A DNA stretch of 64,000 bases, taken from the NCBI RefSeq assembly GCF_026011795.1, contig NZ_BRVS01000005.1:310001-374000 (forward strand), read 5' to 3'. This stretch comes from Arthrobacter mangrovi. GTDB lineage: Bacteria > Actinomycetota > Actinomycetes > Actinomycetales > Micrococcaceae. Shown here in pieces: positions 17,701 to 29,111 of this stretch (the first letter of the stretch is position 1; every line of letters starts with the position of its first letter). The notes beneath the pieces were generated by a model, which saw nothing but the letters and a program-made list of their open reading frames with translations, searched no databases and was not told where the DNA came from. The position numbers were made by a program, and so were the translations under genes.

Positions 17701-18949
17701 GCATGGCCTGGTACGGCGAACAATTCCAGCGCTTGCGGACGTTGTGCAGCGACTTGACGTGGTCCTGCAGCTGGTGCCGGTGGCCGGCCAGCGTGCTGTG
17801 CAGCTTCTCCAGCTGGGGGGCGGCGGCCTTTTCGTTCCGGATGATGGCGCGGACCAACTGGTCCTTCAGCTGCTGCCCGGTAAGGTTCGGATTCAGCTGC
17901 AGCACCATGGAGCCGAGCTTCAGGTCGTCCAGCTGCTTGGCAAACTGGTTCAGCGTGGCCCTGCGCTCGGCGACCACCAGCACGGATTTGCCCTCGTAGG
18001 CAAGCAGCGCCGCCGCGTTAAGGGCCGTCTGGGTCTGGCCGGTGCCCGGCGGGGCCGAGACCACCAGCGAGTGGCCTTCCTGGACCAGGTCCAGGACATC
18101 CTGCTGGGCCGAATCGGCGTCCAGCACGAGGAATTCGTCCTGCGGCGCCCGCTCATCCAGCGGAGGCAGGCCGGTTTCCGGCACCGGGATGTGCACCTCG
18201 GTTTCGGGGTCCATCTCGGCAGCCATGAGCGCGTTCAGCACCGGATGGTCGGGCTCGACGGTGGCATGGGCGGCGGTGTGGGCAACGTCGGCGAACGTCG
18301 ATACGAGCAGGTGGTGCTCGATCGTCATGCTGCGGACGTCCTCGGTCAGGGCGCGCAGCCGGTCCAGCACAGGGTGCGGGTCGAAGCGGGCGGTGCTGTA
18401 GGCGAGCCGGGCCACCGCATCCGGGTCGATGTCGATGCCCTGCTCGTGCCGCAGGTGCCGGACCATCGCCGGGTTCAGCCTGGCCTTGTCCATCAGCTGG
18501 AGTTCGTAGTCGTCCTGGCTCGGGCGGACCGTCAGGGCGATGGGGATCAGCATCACCGGCGCGTACAGCGCTTCGGAGCGTCCAACGTCCGGGACCCGCC
18601 AGGAGGCCGTGCCTGCGGCCAGGTAACCCACGTCGATCCCGCGGTCATTGCCGAGCTCGAAGATCTTGGCCCGAAGCGCGCGCGCCGTCTTCATCGCGGC
18701 GCCGTAATGCGCCGGGTCGCGCAGCAGCGTGGAAATCCGGGTGCGGCGGCCGGTCAGCAGCTGCGCCAGGCCGGAGGGGTGCGCATGGGTCAGATCGATG
18801 CTGTTGGCCGGGGTCGGCGCGTAGTACAGCAGAGTGTCCGTTCCTGCGTGCTGCCCCAACTGCTGCAGCCAGTGGGTCAGGATATCCTCGTCCGCTTCGA
18901 CAGCGCGGTTGCGGGACACGGCTACCTTCTTCTCTTCACTCTGGGACAT
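14774..18949 (-). CDS. DUF4011/UPF1-like superfamily 1 helicase-type protein with C-terminal Vsr-like nuclease domain
   Basis: 1391 residues from MSQSEEKKVAVSRNRA. An N-terminal DUF4011-like region (about 20-230) is followed by an SF1 ATPase core. The Walker A position reads APPGTGQT (299-306), with Gln305 in place of the invariant Lys. The Walker B-like strand reads VIILDAEAT (Asp837, Ala838, Glu839) instead of a DE pair. A C-terminal helicase segment DDIIFSLGYGRTPHG is followed by RFAMAMTRARHNLHVL. The tail carries a Vsr/MTES_1575-like endonuclease (VALESDGTEQYLN, then RERSRLRPQQLERLGW), then a disordered acidic stretch. Related DUF4011-helicase-Vsr proteins (Hhe) are reported as phage defence. 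The altered ATPase motifs suggest a modified or lost ATP hydrolysis. Confidence 0.8.
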   Translation of the reverse strand: MSQSEEKKVAVSRNRAVEADEDILTHWLQQLGQHAGTDTLLYYAPTPANSIDLTHAHPSGLAQLLTGRRTRISTLLRDPAHYGAAMKTARALRAKIFELGNDRGIDVGYLAAGTASWRVPDVGRSEALYAPVMLIPIALTVRPSQDDYELQLMDKARLNPAMVRHLRHEQGIDIDPDAVARLAYSTARFDPHPVLDRLRALTEDVRSMTIEHHLLVSTFADVAHTAAHATVEPDHPVLNALMAAEMDPETEVHIPVPETGLPPLDERAPQDEFLVLDADSAQQDVLDLVQEGHSLVVSAPPGTGQTQTALNAAALLAYEGKSVLVVAERRATLNQFAKQLDDLKLGSMVLQLNPNLTGQQLKDQLVRAIIRNEKAAAPQLEKLHSTLAGHRHQLQDHVKSLHNVRKRWNCSPYQAMQSLAKLTSLDPAPATTVRLKRSVLDSITDRAELTGRLRRAAELGSFSKASTTSPWFGAKLHNRKETEDAHELAAGLARDLPELRTQMERAAELSNIALGVTFREWGEQLLLLVSVRSSLDKFTPDIFDRPVTDLISATASSGWRRERGIEMSSMTRSRLRRVAKEYVRPGVHIADLHQSLIEVQEQRTQWTDYATTQRHPSVPSGLAELNGFYLDVRQRLGKLGSVLAEPGDVARLMDLELGELASHLESLAGDRETLVHLPERTLLLEQMREQGLGELLDDLAEREVDAAAVGSELDLAWWQSALEAMISGDDYLAMSDGDNLRKLEAVYRLADNAHIASGPARLRWELAQNWRDAIKSKPKTAERLRELLKSGDPTLAALNDQSGSLLTTLVPVWAASPLVLPAVLPAGQRFDAVIILDAEATSLQSAVGAICRATQIIAFGDGQLGSAEPFEVNVDRRPAAGGADQPEPLISAFHALERVLPVLPLTTAYRAVDLALAESLSEGFYGGSLTRLPSAAELTGGGGLTVEYLPDGTGLPGAGHEGVESVPAEISRVVDMVFEHARLRPARSLAVVTATLRHAARIGEAIRLQLPNHPDAAEFFQRADESFRVVPVERASGLVRDDIIFSLGYGRTPHGRAVHNFGPLSEPDGRNRFAMAMTRARHNLHVLTCFRPEDLDADRLSHGAADFLELISRAMLPGYGQKQRFAAGIEDPLVADLVERIRSHGARVKDHYHGVLDIVAAADPDHVANDRDPGLPVALESDGTEQYLNMTVRERSRLRPQQLERLGWRPLTLWTIEVFTDPNQCARLIGGYLGLREPDEAKAGRRTSPAAARADEAPKRPFGAAGRDGEAPAHDHAAKDAAAVPEDGAQPAGGGTPSGADGGDSAEVSDSSAGAEGADSADEADGAAEGGDEAVEAGAGEASDRREMLTRKALRERAIPAKAAEDDPRSWGEREQDRDAWLKEQRPPHWG

Positions 18950-19087
18950 AAGCCTGGACCAAATCGGCATGCCACTCAAGCTATCCGATTCAAAGACGGA
19001 AACGAGTGACCGCAACACTGGCCGGGGCAAATTGCCCGTGGGTCATGCACCCGGCGCTGTTCGTGCTGCGGCCACCCGTCGGGAGGC

Positions 19088-20680
19088 CTACTCCCACTCG
19101 ATGGTTCCCGGCGGCTTGCTGGTCACATCCAGCACGACCCGGTTGACACCGTCGACTTCATTGGTGATGCGGTTGGAGATGCGGGCCAGGAGGTCGTACG
19201 GCAGGCGGGACCAGTCCGCCGTCATCGCGTCCTCGCTGGAGACCGGCCGGAGCACGATCGGGTGGCCGTAAGTGCGGCCGTCTCCCTGCACGCCGACGCT
19301 GCGGACGTCGGCCAGCAGTACGACCGGCATCTGCCACACCTCGTTGTCCAGTCCGGCGGCCGTCAGTTCGGCACGCGCGATCGCGTCCGCCTTGCGCAGC
19401 AGCTCGAGGCGTTCGGCGTTCACCTCGCCGACGATGCGGATGCCGAGTCCGGGACCGGGGAACGGCTGGCGGCCGACAATCTCGGCCGGCAGGCCCAGCT
19501 GGGCACCGACGGCGCGGACCTCGTCCTTGAACAGGTTGCGCAGCGGCTCCACCAGTTCGAAGCGCAGGTCCTCGGGCAGGCCCCCGACATTGTGGTGGCT
19601 CTTGATGTTGGCCGCGCCTTCGCCGCCGCCGGATTCCACGACGTCCGGGTACAGCGTCCCCTGCACCAGGAATTCGATGCTCTCGCCCTCTGCCGCGGCC
19701 TCCGAGATGATGGCGCGCTCGGCCTCTTCGAAGGCGCGGATGAATTCGCGGCCGATGATCTTGCGCTTGGTCTCCGGATCGCTGACGCCTGCCAGCGCCT
19801 TCAGGAAGCGTTCCTGCTCGTTCGCCACGTACAGCTTGACGCCGGTGGCGGCCACGAAGTCCCGCTCAACCTGCTCGGCCTCGCCCTCGCGCAGCAGCCC
19901 GTGGTCCACGAACACACAGGTCAGCTGCTCGCCGACCGCACGCTGGACCAGCGCCGCCGCAACGGCGGAATCGACGCCGCCGGACAGGCCGCAGATCACG
20001 CGGGAGCTGCCGACCTGGGCGCGGATGCGTTCCACCTGCTCTTCGACGATGTTCCCGGTGGTCCAATCCGGCGTGATGCCGGCGCCCTTGAACAGGAAGT
20101 TCTCGAGGACCTGCTGGCCGAGGTCGGAGTGCTTCACCTCGGGATGCCACTGGACGCCGTAGAGGGCCTTCTCTTCGTTGGCGAAGGCAGCCACCGGAGC
20201 CCCGGCCGTGCTGGCCAGGACTTCGAAGCCTTCCGGGGCCTCGTGCACCGAGTCGCCGTGGCTCATCCAGGTGATCTGGGTTTCCGGCATTCCGGCGAGG
20301 ATGGAGCGGGCCGCGCCGACCGTAGTGGCGTTCGTGGCGCCGTACTCGCGCAGCCCGGTCTTCGCGACCTTGCCGCCCAGCGCGTTGGCCATGGCCTGGA
20401 ATCCGTAGCAGATCCCGAAGACCGGAACGCCGGCCTGGAACAGCTGCGGCTCTACCGCGGGGGCGCCTTCGGCGTAGACGCTGGACGGCCCGCCGGAGAG
20501 GATGATGGCAGCCGGGTTCTTGGCCAGCAGCTGCTCGGTGGTATAGGTGTGCGGGACGACTTCCGAATACACGTTGGCCTCACGTACGCGGCGCGCGATC
20601 AGCTGCGCGTACTGGGCCCCATAGTCAACGACGAGTACCGGCCGGTGGTCCGTGGCGGCGGCGGGGGGAGGATTAGTCAC
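19088..20680 (-). CDS. guaA: GMP synthase (glutamine-hydrolysing)
   Basis: 530 residues, GTG start at 20680. The N-terminal class I glutaminase has [10 protein letters not shown] (nucleophile Cys) and [11 protein letters not shown]. The ATP-pyrophosphatase domain has [14 protein letters not shown] (P-loop). The C-terminal dimerisation domain ends in [15 protein letters not shown], the universal GuaA end. It converts XMP to GMP with glutamine and ATP. It belongs with guaB and guaB3 about 4 kb upstream, but a strong hairpin at 20739-20775 separates it from the preceding DUF3817 gene. Confidence 0.97.
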   Translation of the reverse strand: MTNPPPAAATDHRPVLVVDYGAQYAQLIARRVREANVYSEVVPHTYTTEQLLAKNPAAIILSGGPSSVYAEGAPAVEPQLFQAGVPVFGICYGFQAMANALGGKVAKTGLREYGATNATTVGAARSILAGMPETQITWMSHGDSVHEAPEGFEVLASTAGAPVAAFANEEKALYGVQWHPEVKHSDLGQQVLENFLFKGAGITPDWTTGNIVEEQVERIRAQVGSSRVICGLSGGVDSAVAAALVQRAVGEQLTCVFVDHGLLREGEAEQVERDFVAATGVKLYVANEQERFLKALAGVSDPETKRKIIGREFIRAFEEAERAIISEAAAEGESIEFLVQGTLYPDVVESGGGEGAANIKSHHNVGGLPEDLRFELVEPLRNLFKDEVRAVGAQLGLPAEIVGRQPFPGPGLGIRIVGEVNAERLELLRKADAIARAELTAAGLDNEVWQMPVVLLADVRSVGVQGDGRTYGHPIVLRPVSSEDAMTADWSRLPYDLLARISNRITNEVDGVNRVVLDVTSKPPGTIEWE

Positions 20681-20738
20681 CCACCTAGGATAGTCGCCGC
20701 GCGCAGCCGGGCGCACATCGGCTCCCCGCCAGCGGAAA

Positions 20739-20775
20739 CGCTAACGACGGCGGCCGCAGACCGCCGTCGTTAGCG
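20739..20775 (-). terminator. Perfect 15-bp hairpin between the DUF3817 gene and guaA
   Basis: CGCTAACGACGGCGG (20739-20753) and its exact complement (20761-20775) flank a 7-nt loop. It sits 21 bp after the DUF3817 stop and upstream of the guaA start on the same strand, so it most likely terminates the SURF1-DUF3817 transcript. Confidence 0.75.
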
Positions 20776-20796
20776 CCCCCTCCCCCGGGTGCCGGC

Positions 20797-21303
20797 TCAG
20801 TAGCGCTTGGCGGCTTCCGGATGGGCGGCCAGATCCTCTTCGACCTCGCGGTGGACCTTCTTCTCGAGGATGACGGACAGCAGCGGAATTACGCCGCCGA
20901 GCGCGATCAGGATGAACCGCGTGAACGGCCAGCGCATCAGCGACCACAGCCGGAAGTCGGCGATCAGGTAGAGCACGTACAGCCAGCCGTGCGCGATCAG
21001 CACGGCGATCGAAAGGTTCACGCCGCCGCCCACCGCGGCAGGCTCGGCCTGGGCGAGACCGAAGCCGAACGGCTCGCCGGTCACCGTGTTGGTGCCGCCG
21101 GCGAACAGGAAGAGGTTGAACCCGTAGCGAAGGATCATCTCGACGCAGAGCAGCAGCAGCATCACGCCGGTGATCCACGAGGTCACCTTGTAGAAGGTCA
21201 GGGCCGAGCGGATCTGCGCGTGCGTGCCGCCGTAGCGGCGCTTGACCGGCCGTTCGGGGCGCTGGCCGGTCTGCTGGGGCTGCGGGTTGGGATTGTCTGT
21301 CAC
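20797..21303 (-). CDS. DUF3817 family integral membrane protein
   Basis: 168 residues, GTG start overlapping the SURF1 stop (GTGA). A Pro/Gln-rich cytoplasmic head of about 35 residues precedes FYKVTSWITGVMLLLLCVEM and two more helices (LSIAVLIAHGWLYVLYLIAD and FTRFILIALGGVIPLLSVIL), the pattern of the DUF3817 family. Its function is unknown. Coupling to SURF1 suggests a link to respiratory membranes (inference). Confidence 0.85.
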   Translation of the reverse strand: MTDNPNPQPQQTGQRPERPVKRRYGGTHAQIRSALTFYKVTSWITGVMLLLLCVEMILRYGFNLFLFAGGTNTVTGEPFGFGLAQAEPAAVGGGVNLSIAVLIAHGWLYVLYLIADFRLWSLMRWPFTRFILIALGGVIPLLSVILEKKVHREVEEDLAAHPEAAKRY

Positions 21304-22160
21304 GGGGATACCTCGTTCCTGGGCGCACCGTGCGGTGCACCGTCCTGCGTCCCGCCGTCGTCCAGGCCGGCCTGGTACCGGGCCTCGGCGGCGGCGAATT
21401 CCTGCTCCTCGAGCGTGCGGCGGTAGTCATCGGCCACCAGGCGCCACCAGAGGAAGATGGCGAAGCCGGCGAAGACGACCCATTCGACGGCATAGAACAC
21501 GTTCATCCAGTTGACCGGGGTTTCCTGCGGCTGGGCGCCAACGATGACGCCGCGCATCTGCGTGCCGGCGGTCCCGTCGCCGAGGTCCTTGCCGCCCACG
21601 GTCAGGTCGGTGGCGGTGACGAACGCGGAGTAGGACGGCATGTCCCACAGGTTGATCAGCTGCGCCACGGACAGCGTGGGCACCTGGCCCGGTACCGGGT
21701 GTTCGGCCTCGGGGGCTTCGCTGGGCAGCAGTCGTCCGACGACGGTCGCGTCGCCTTCCGGCGCGGCGGTGGCCTCGGCCGGATCGGCGACCCAGCCGCG
21801 GACCACGGGAATCATCACCGCTTCGCCGTCCAGCTTGGGCGCGTCCGCGACGGTAAAGCCGGTCACGACCCAGTAGCCCTTGTCACCCTCGTTCAGGCGG
21901 TCGCGCACGAGGACCTGGTGCGACGGATCGAACCGGCCGTCGAAGGTCACCATCTGGTCCGCCTCGGTGGCCAGCATGGGCACACCGGGCTTGAAGGATT
22001 CAGTCAGCGGCCGGACCGTTTCCGTCTGCGACGTCGGCGGCGGTGCATCGCTTTTGGATGCCGAAAACTGCCACTGGCTCAGGAGCACGAAGACCGTTGC
22101 GACGGCCAGCGCCAGCACCAGCGCCGCTATCCAGCGGGGCTTGAGGGCAGTTTTCAACAC
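21300..22160 (-). CDS. SURF1 family cytochrome oxidase biogenesis protein
   Basis: 286 residues, GTG start. SURF1 topology is clear: an N-terminal helix (WIAALVLALAVATVFVLLSQW), a long external domain with VTFDGRFDPSHQVLVRDRLN, GYWVVTGFTV and VRGWVADPAEA, and a second helix (VEWVVFAGFAIFLWW). The family assists haem a insertion into cytochrome c oxidase. The 3' end is translationally coupled to the DUF3817 gene. Confidence 0.9.
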   Translation of the reverse strand: MLKTALKPRWIAALVLALAVATVFVLLSQWQFSASKSDAPPPTSQTETVRPLTESFKPGVPMLATEADQMVTFDGRFDPSHQVLVRDRLNEGDKGYWVVTGFTVADAPKLDGEAVMIPVVRGWVADPAEATAAPEGDATVVGRLLPSEAPEAEHPVPGQVPTLSVAQLINLWDMPSYSAFVTATDLTVGGKDLGDGTAGTQMRGVIVGAQPQETPVNWMNVFYAVEWVVFAGFAIFLWWRLVADDYRRTLEEQEFAAAEARYQAGLDDGGTQDGAPHGAPRNEVSP

Positions 22161-22211
22161 CCATTAACCCTACTTCGTCCCGTTGTAGAAAACCGAATCC
22201 GCAGGCCGGGG

Positions 22212-23939
22212 TCAGCCGAGCGGGACGATGTCCTCCACGGCCATCCGGGCGGTGTCCGCAGCGGCGTCATCGGGCTGCTCCTGGCTCAGCCGCTCGGCGT
22301 CGACGCGCGCCAGGTAGTACTTCGTCTCGCGGTCCCGCTGCTCGTCGGCCCAGCCCAGCAGGGGCGCCATCAGCCCGGCCACCACGGGAGCCGCGGAGAC
22401 GCCGCGGTCCCAGGCCTCGATCGAAATCCGGGTCCGGCGGGTCAGGACGTCGTCGACGTGGCGTGCCCCCTCGTGCGTGACGGCATAGACAACCTCGGCG
22501 CGGAGGTAGTCGTCCGCTCCGGGCAGCGGCTCGGCCAGCTGCGGGTCCGCGGCGATGAGCGCCAGGACTTCCTCGGCGAGCGAGCCGTAGCGGTTGAGCA
22601 GGTGCTCCACCCGGGCCACGTGCACGCCGGCACGCGAGGCCAGGCGGCTGCGCTTGTTCCACTTCGCTTTGAAGCCCGGGGCACCCAGCAGCGGCACGCT
22701 CTCGGTGCAGCTGGGCGGGACGCGTTCGTCCAGCGCCCGGACCGCCTCGTCCACCGCGTCCCTGGCCATCACGCGGTAGGTGGTGTACTTGCCGCCCGCA
22801 ACGACCACCAGTCCGGGTACCGGGTGCGCCACCACGTGCTCGCGCGAGAGCTTCGCCGTCGAATCGCTCTCCCCCGCCAGCAGCGGGCGCAGGCCGGCGT
22901 AGACCCCCTCTACGTCCTCGCGGGTCAGCGGCGTGGTCAGGACCTGGTTGACGTGGTCCAGCAGGTAGTCGATGTCCTTCGCCGTCGCCGCCGGGTGGGC
23001 CTTGTCCAGGTTCCACTCGGTGTCCGTGGTGCCGATGATCCAGTGCCGGCCCCACGGAATGACGAAGAGCACGGACTTCTCGGTGCGCAGGATCAGGCCG
23101 ACCGTGGACTGGAACCGGTCGCGCGGGACCACCAGGTGGATGCCCTTGGAGGCCCGGACCTTCAGCTGTCCGCGGTCCGTAACCATTGCCTGCGTCTCGT
23201 CGGTCCACACTCCGGTGGCATTGACGATCTGCCTGGCCCGGATGTCGAACTCCGCGCCGTCGTCCTGGTCCTGCACGCGGGCGCCGACCACGCGTTCGCC
23301 TTCGCGCAGGAACTTGATGACCTTCAACCGGTTGGCCGCATGGGCGCCGTAGTCGGCCGCCGTCCGGACCAGGTTCACGACCAGGCGGGCGTCGTCCACC
23401 TGGGCGTCGTAGTAGCGGATCGATCCGACCAGCGACTCCTTCTTCAGGCTGGGGGCCGCCCGCAGGGTCCCGTGCCGGGAGAGGTGCTTGTGGAAGGGCA
23501 CTCCCCTGCCCTGGCCGGTGGCGACCGAGAGCGCATCGTAGAGAGCGACGCCGGCGGCGACGTAAGGGCGCTCGACGAACCGTTTGGTCAACGGGTACAG
23601 GAACGGGACGGGCCTGACCAGGTGCGGCGCGATCCGCTGCAGCAGCAGGCCGCGCTCCTGCAGCGCCTCGCGGACCAGCCCGAAATCAAGCATCTCCAGA
23701 TAGCGCAGGCCGCCATGGATCAGTTTGGATGAGCGCGAGGAGGTGCCCGAGGCCCAGTCCCGGGCCTCGACGATGCCGACGTCCAGGCCGCGGGTGACCG
23801 CATCCAGCGCGGCGCCGGCGCCGACCACGCCGCCGCCGACGATCAGGACATCGAGTTCACGTCCGCTGGTTCCGGTGGCCCGGAGGGCGGACAGCGCCTC
23901 GCCGCGGCTCTCCGGGCTGAGGGCGGCGGGCGTGCTCAC
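22212..23939 (-). CDS. glpD: FAD-dependent glycerol-3-phosphate dehydrogenase
   Basis: 575 residues, GTG start after AAGGACC. The N-terminal FAD-binding motif is VLIVGGGVVGAGAALDAVTRG, then SSRSSKLIHGGLRYLEMLDF, a GlpD signature. The middle shows SKGIHLVVPRDRF and IIGTTDTEWNLDKAHP, and a C-terminal GlpO-type helical domain follows. It oxidises glycerol-3-phosphate to dihydroxyacetone phosphate at the membrane and passes electrons to quinone. No glpK or glpF is adjacent. Confidence 0.95.
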   Translation of the reverse strand: MSTPAALSPESRGEALSALRATGTSGRELDVLIVGGGVVGAGAALDAVTRGLDVGIVEARDWASGTSSRSSKLIHGGLRYLEMLDFGLVREALQERGLLLQRIAPHLVRPVPFLYPLTKRFVERPYVAAGVALYDALSVATGQGRGVPFHKHLSRHGTLRAAPSLKKESLVGSIRYYDAQVDDARLVVNLVRTAADYGAHAANRLKVIKFLREGERVVGARVQDQDDGAEFDIRARQIVNATGVWTDETQAMVTDRGQLKVRASKGIHLVVPRDRFQSTVGLILRTEKSVLFVIPWGRHWIIGTTDTEWNLDKAHPAATAKDIDYLLDHVNQVLTTPLTREDVEGVYAGLRPLLAGESDSTAKLSREHVVAHPVPGLVVVAGGKYTTYRVMARDAVDEAVRALDERVPPSCTESVPLLGAPGFKAKWNKRSRLASRAGVHVARVEHLLNRYGSLAEEVLALIAADPQLAEPLPGADDYLRAEVVYAVTHEGARHVDDVLTRRTRISIEAWDRGVSAAPVVAGLMAPLLGWADEQRDRETKYYLARVDAERLSQEQPDDAAADTARMAVEDIVPLG

Positions 23940-23957
23940 GGTAGGTCCTTCCGAGGT

Positions 23958-25097
23958 TTAGTCGTTGAACTGGTACGGCGCCAGGACGACCTCGCACCGC
24001 TGGAATTCCTTCAGGTCAGAGTAGCCCGTGGTGGCCATCGAGCGGCGCAGTGCGCCAATAATGTTGGAGGTTCCGTTGGTGTGGTGCGAGGGCCCGTAGA
24101 GCACCTCCTCCAGCCGACCGACCGTGCCGATCCGCACGCGGTCGCCGCGCGGAAGTTCGTGGTGGTGGGCTTCCTGGCCCCAGTGCCAGCCACGGCCCGG
24201 TGCCTCTTCCGCCCGGGCCAGGGCGGCGCCGAGCATGACGGCGTCCGCGCCCATCGCGACAGCCTTGATGATGTCCCCGCTGCTGCCCAGGCCGCCGTCG
24301 GCGATCACGTGGACGTACCGTCCGCCGGACTCGTCCATGTAGTCCCGGCGCGCCGCAGCCACGTCCGAAATGGCCGACGCCAGCGGCGAGTGGATCCCCA
24401 AGGCGCGCCTCGTCGTCGTTGTTGCCCCGCCGCCGAAACCGACCAGCACGCCGGCCGCGCCGGTCCGCATCAGGTGCAGCGCCGGGGTGTAGCCGGCAGC
24501 GCCGCCGACGATGACCGGGACGTCCAGCTCGTAGATGAACTGCTTCAGGTTCAGGGGTTCATGCTCGCGGGAGACATGTTCCGCGGAGACGGTGGTGCCG
24601 CGGATGACGAAGATGTCGACGCCGGCGGCCAGGACGGTCTTGTAGAACTCCTGCGTGCGCTGCGGGGTCAGCGAACCGGCCACCGTCACGCCCGCTTCCC
24701 GGATCTCGGCCAGACGCGACGTGATGAGTTCGGGCTGGATCGGGGCGTTGTAGATTTCCTGCATCCGCTCGGTCGCGGCCGGGCTGAAGTTGTCCTCGCT
24801 CAGGCCGGCGATTTCCTCGAGCAGCGGCTGCGGGTCCTCGTACCGCGTCCACAGGCCCTCCAGGTTCAGCACGCCGAGCCCGCCCAGCCGGCCCATCGCG
24901 ATGGCGGTGGCCGGGGACATCACGGAGTCCATCGGGGCAGCCACGACCGGCATCTCGAACTCGTAGGCGTCGATCTGCCACTTGACCGAGACGTCCTTGG
25001 GATCGCGGGTCCGGCGGGACGGGACGATCGCTACATCGTCGAGGGAGTAGGCACGACGCCCACGCTTGCCACGGCCAATTTCAATCTCGTAAGTCAC
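23958..25097 (-). CDS. guaB3: GuaB3 family IMP dehydrogenase-related protein
   Basis: 379 residues, GTG start. It is an IMPDH/GMP-reductase-like TIM barrel without CBS domains: YSLDDVAIVPSRRTRDPKDV, MPVVAAPMDSVMSPATAIA, AGVLVGFGGGATTTTRRALG and VHVIADGGLGSSGDIIKA. The classical IMPDH catalytic loop (GPGSICTT) is replaced by GFGGGATTTT. The family (GuaB3/IMPDH-related) is typical of actinobacteria beside guaB, and its activity is not clearly established. It lies 126 bp downstream of guaB, with a strong hairpin between. Confidence 0.92.
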   Translation of the reverse strand: MTYEIEIGRGKRGRRAYSLDDVAIVPSRRTRDPKDVSVKWQIDAYEFEMPVVAAPMDSVMSPATAIAMGRLGGLGVLNLEGLWTRYEDPQPLLEEIAGLSEDNFSPAATERMQEIYNAPIQPELITSRLAEIREAGVTVAGSLTPQRTQEFYKTVLAAGVDIFVIRGTTVSAEHVSREHEPLNLKQFIYELDVPVIVGGAAGYTPALHLMRTGAAGVLVGFGGGATTTTRRALGIHSPLASAISDVAAARRDYMDESGGRYVHVIADGGLGSSGDIIKAVAMGADAVMLGAALARAEEAPGRGWHWGQEAHHHELPRGDRVRIGTVGRLEEVLYGPSHHTNGTSNIIGALRRSMATTGYSDLKEFQRCEVVLAPYQFND

Positions 25098-25174
25098 GGC
25101 TCTAGGTTATCCCACCGGCGCGCGTCCGCCCCGCCGGCCGGAGCGGGGTGTGGACAGGCGGACGTGGGTTAACG

Positions 25175-25212
25175 GCAGCGGCGGCCCGGCATTGTGCCAG
25201 GGCCGCCGCTGC
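25175..25212 (-). terminator. Hairpin between guaB and guaB3
   Basis: GCAGCGGCGGCCC (25175-25187) pairs perfectly with GGGCCGCCGCTGC (25200-25212) across a 12-nt loop that can itself pair (GGC/GCC). It lies 12 bp after the guaB stop, so it is a probable terminator or read-through attenuator for guaB. Confidence 0.7.
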
Positions 25213-25223
25213 GGGTGGTTCGG

Positions 25224-26813
<1,590 letters not shown>

Positions 26814-26903
26814 CTAGAACCATTCGCGACCCCGCTCTATTTCAAGCGGACGGATATGTGGCCGACGTTACTCGCCGCCGTCGTTCCGTCCGCCAAAACA
26901 GGC

Positions 26904-26935
26904 GGAGGGGATCCGGCCGAAGCCGAATCCCCTCC
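26904..26935 (-). terminator. groEL terminator
   Basis: GGAGGGGAT (26904-26912) pairs with ATCCCCTCC (26927-26935) around a 14-nt loop that contains a further GGC/GCC pairing. On the minus strand a TTTT run follows within about ten bases. It lies 41 bp after the groEL stop. Confidence 0.7.
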
Positions 26936-26975
26936 CCTGTGTTCCGAAACTTCCGGAGCTTCCGAAACGCCTGTC

Positions 26976-28938
<1,963 letters not shown>

Positions 28939-29031
28939 TCGGCTCTCTCCTTTGCATGAGCTACGAATAGGTACGTTGGCCAAGGACTTTTCCGCCGTCG
29001 TCGCGGTGCCGGCAGAAGGCTCCTTGAAAGG

Positions 29032-29058
29032 TTGGCACCCATAGGGTGAGAGTGCTAA
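29032..29058 (-). promoter_or_regulatory. CIRCE element 1 upstream of groES
   Basis: TTGGCACCC (29032-29040), nine bases, GAGTGCTAA (29050-29058). The right arm is perfect and the left arm has two mismatches to the CIRCE consensus. It overlaps the predicted transcription start of the groES promoter at 29064-29093. Confidence 0.8.
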
Positions 29059-29063
29059 TGCTG

Positions 29064-29093
29064 ACTCTATTCGCACAGTTAGCACTCGGTCAA
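29064..29093 (-). promoter_or_regulatory. groES promoter (SigA-type)
   Basis: On the minus strand TTGACC (29093-29088) and TAGAGT (29069-29064) are 18 bp apart. The -35 box lies in the loop of CIRCE element 2 and the expected start point falls in CIRCE element 1, so HrcA would clamp both ends of the promoter. Confidence 0.7.
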
Positions 29094-29105
29094 GGCGAGT
29101 GCCAG
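29079..29105 (-). promoter_or_regulatory. CIRCE element 2 upstream of groES
   Basis: TTAGCACTC (29079-29087), nine bases, GAGTGCCAG (29097-29105). The left arm is perfect and the right arm has two mismatches. It overlaps the -35 region of the groES promoter. Two CIRCE copies at groES are also known from other actinobacteria such as Streptomyces. Confidence 0.85.
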
Positions 29106-29111
29106 CGGGTG

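Noticed and set aside
16268-19009. A 913-codon open frame on the plus strand opposite the helicase gene
   Set aside because: It is antisense to the coherent DUF4011/helicase/Vsr protein, has Gln/Arg/His-heavy composition without domains, and reflects the GC-rich third positions of the real gene.
19031-19060. Short palindrome GGGCAA-A-TTGCCC upstream of the helicase gene
   Set aside because: Arms of six bases, no second copy found and no clear promoter around it; too weak to call an operator.
20739-20775. Perfect inverted repeat considered as a mobile-element end
   Set aside because: It is a simple stem-loop just after a gene stop, without a partner repeat, target duplication or transposase; a terminator explains it.
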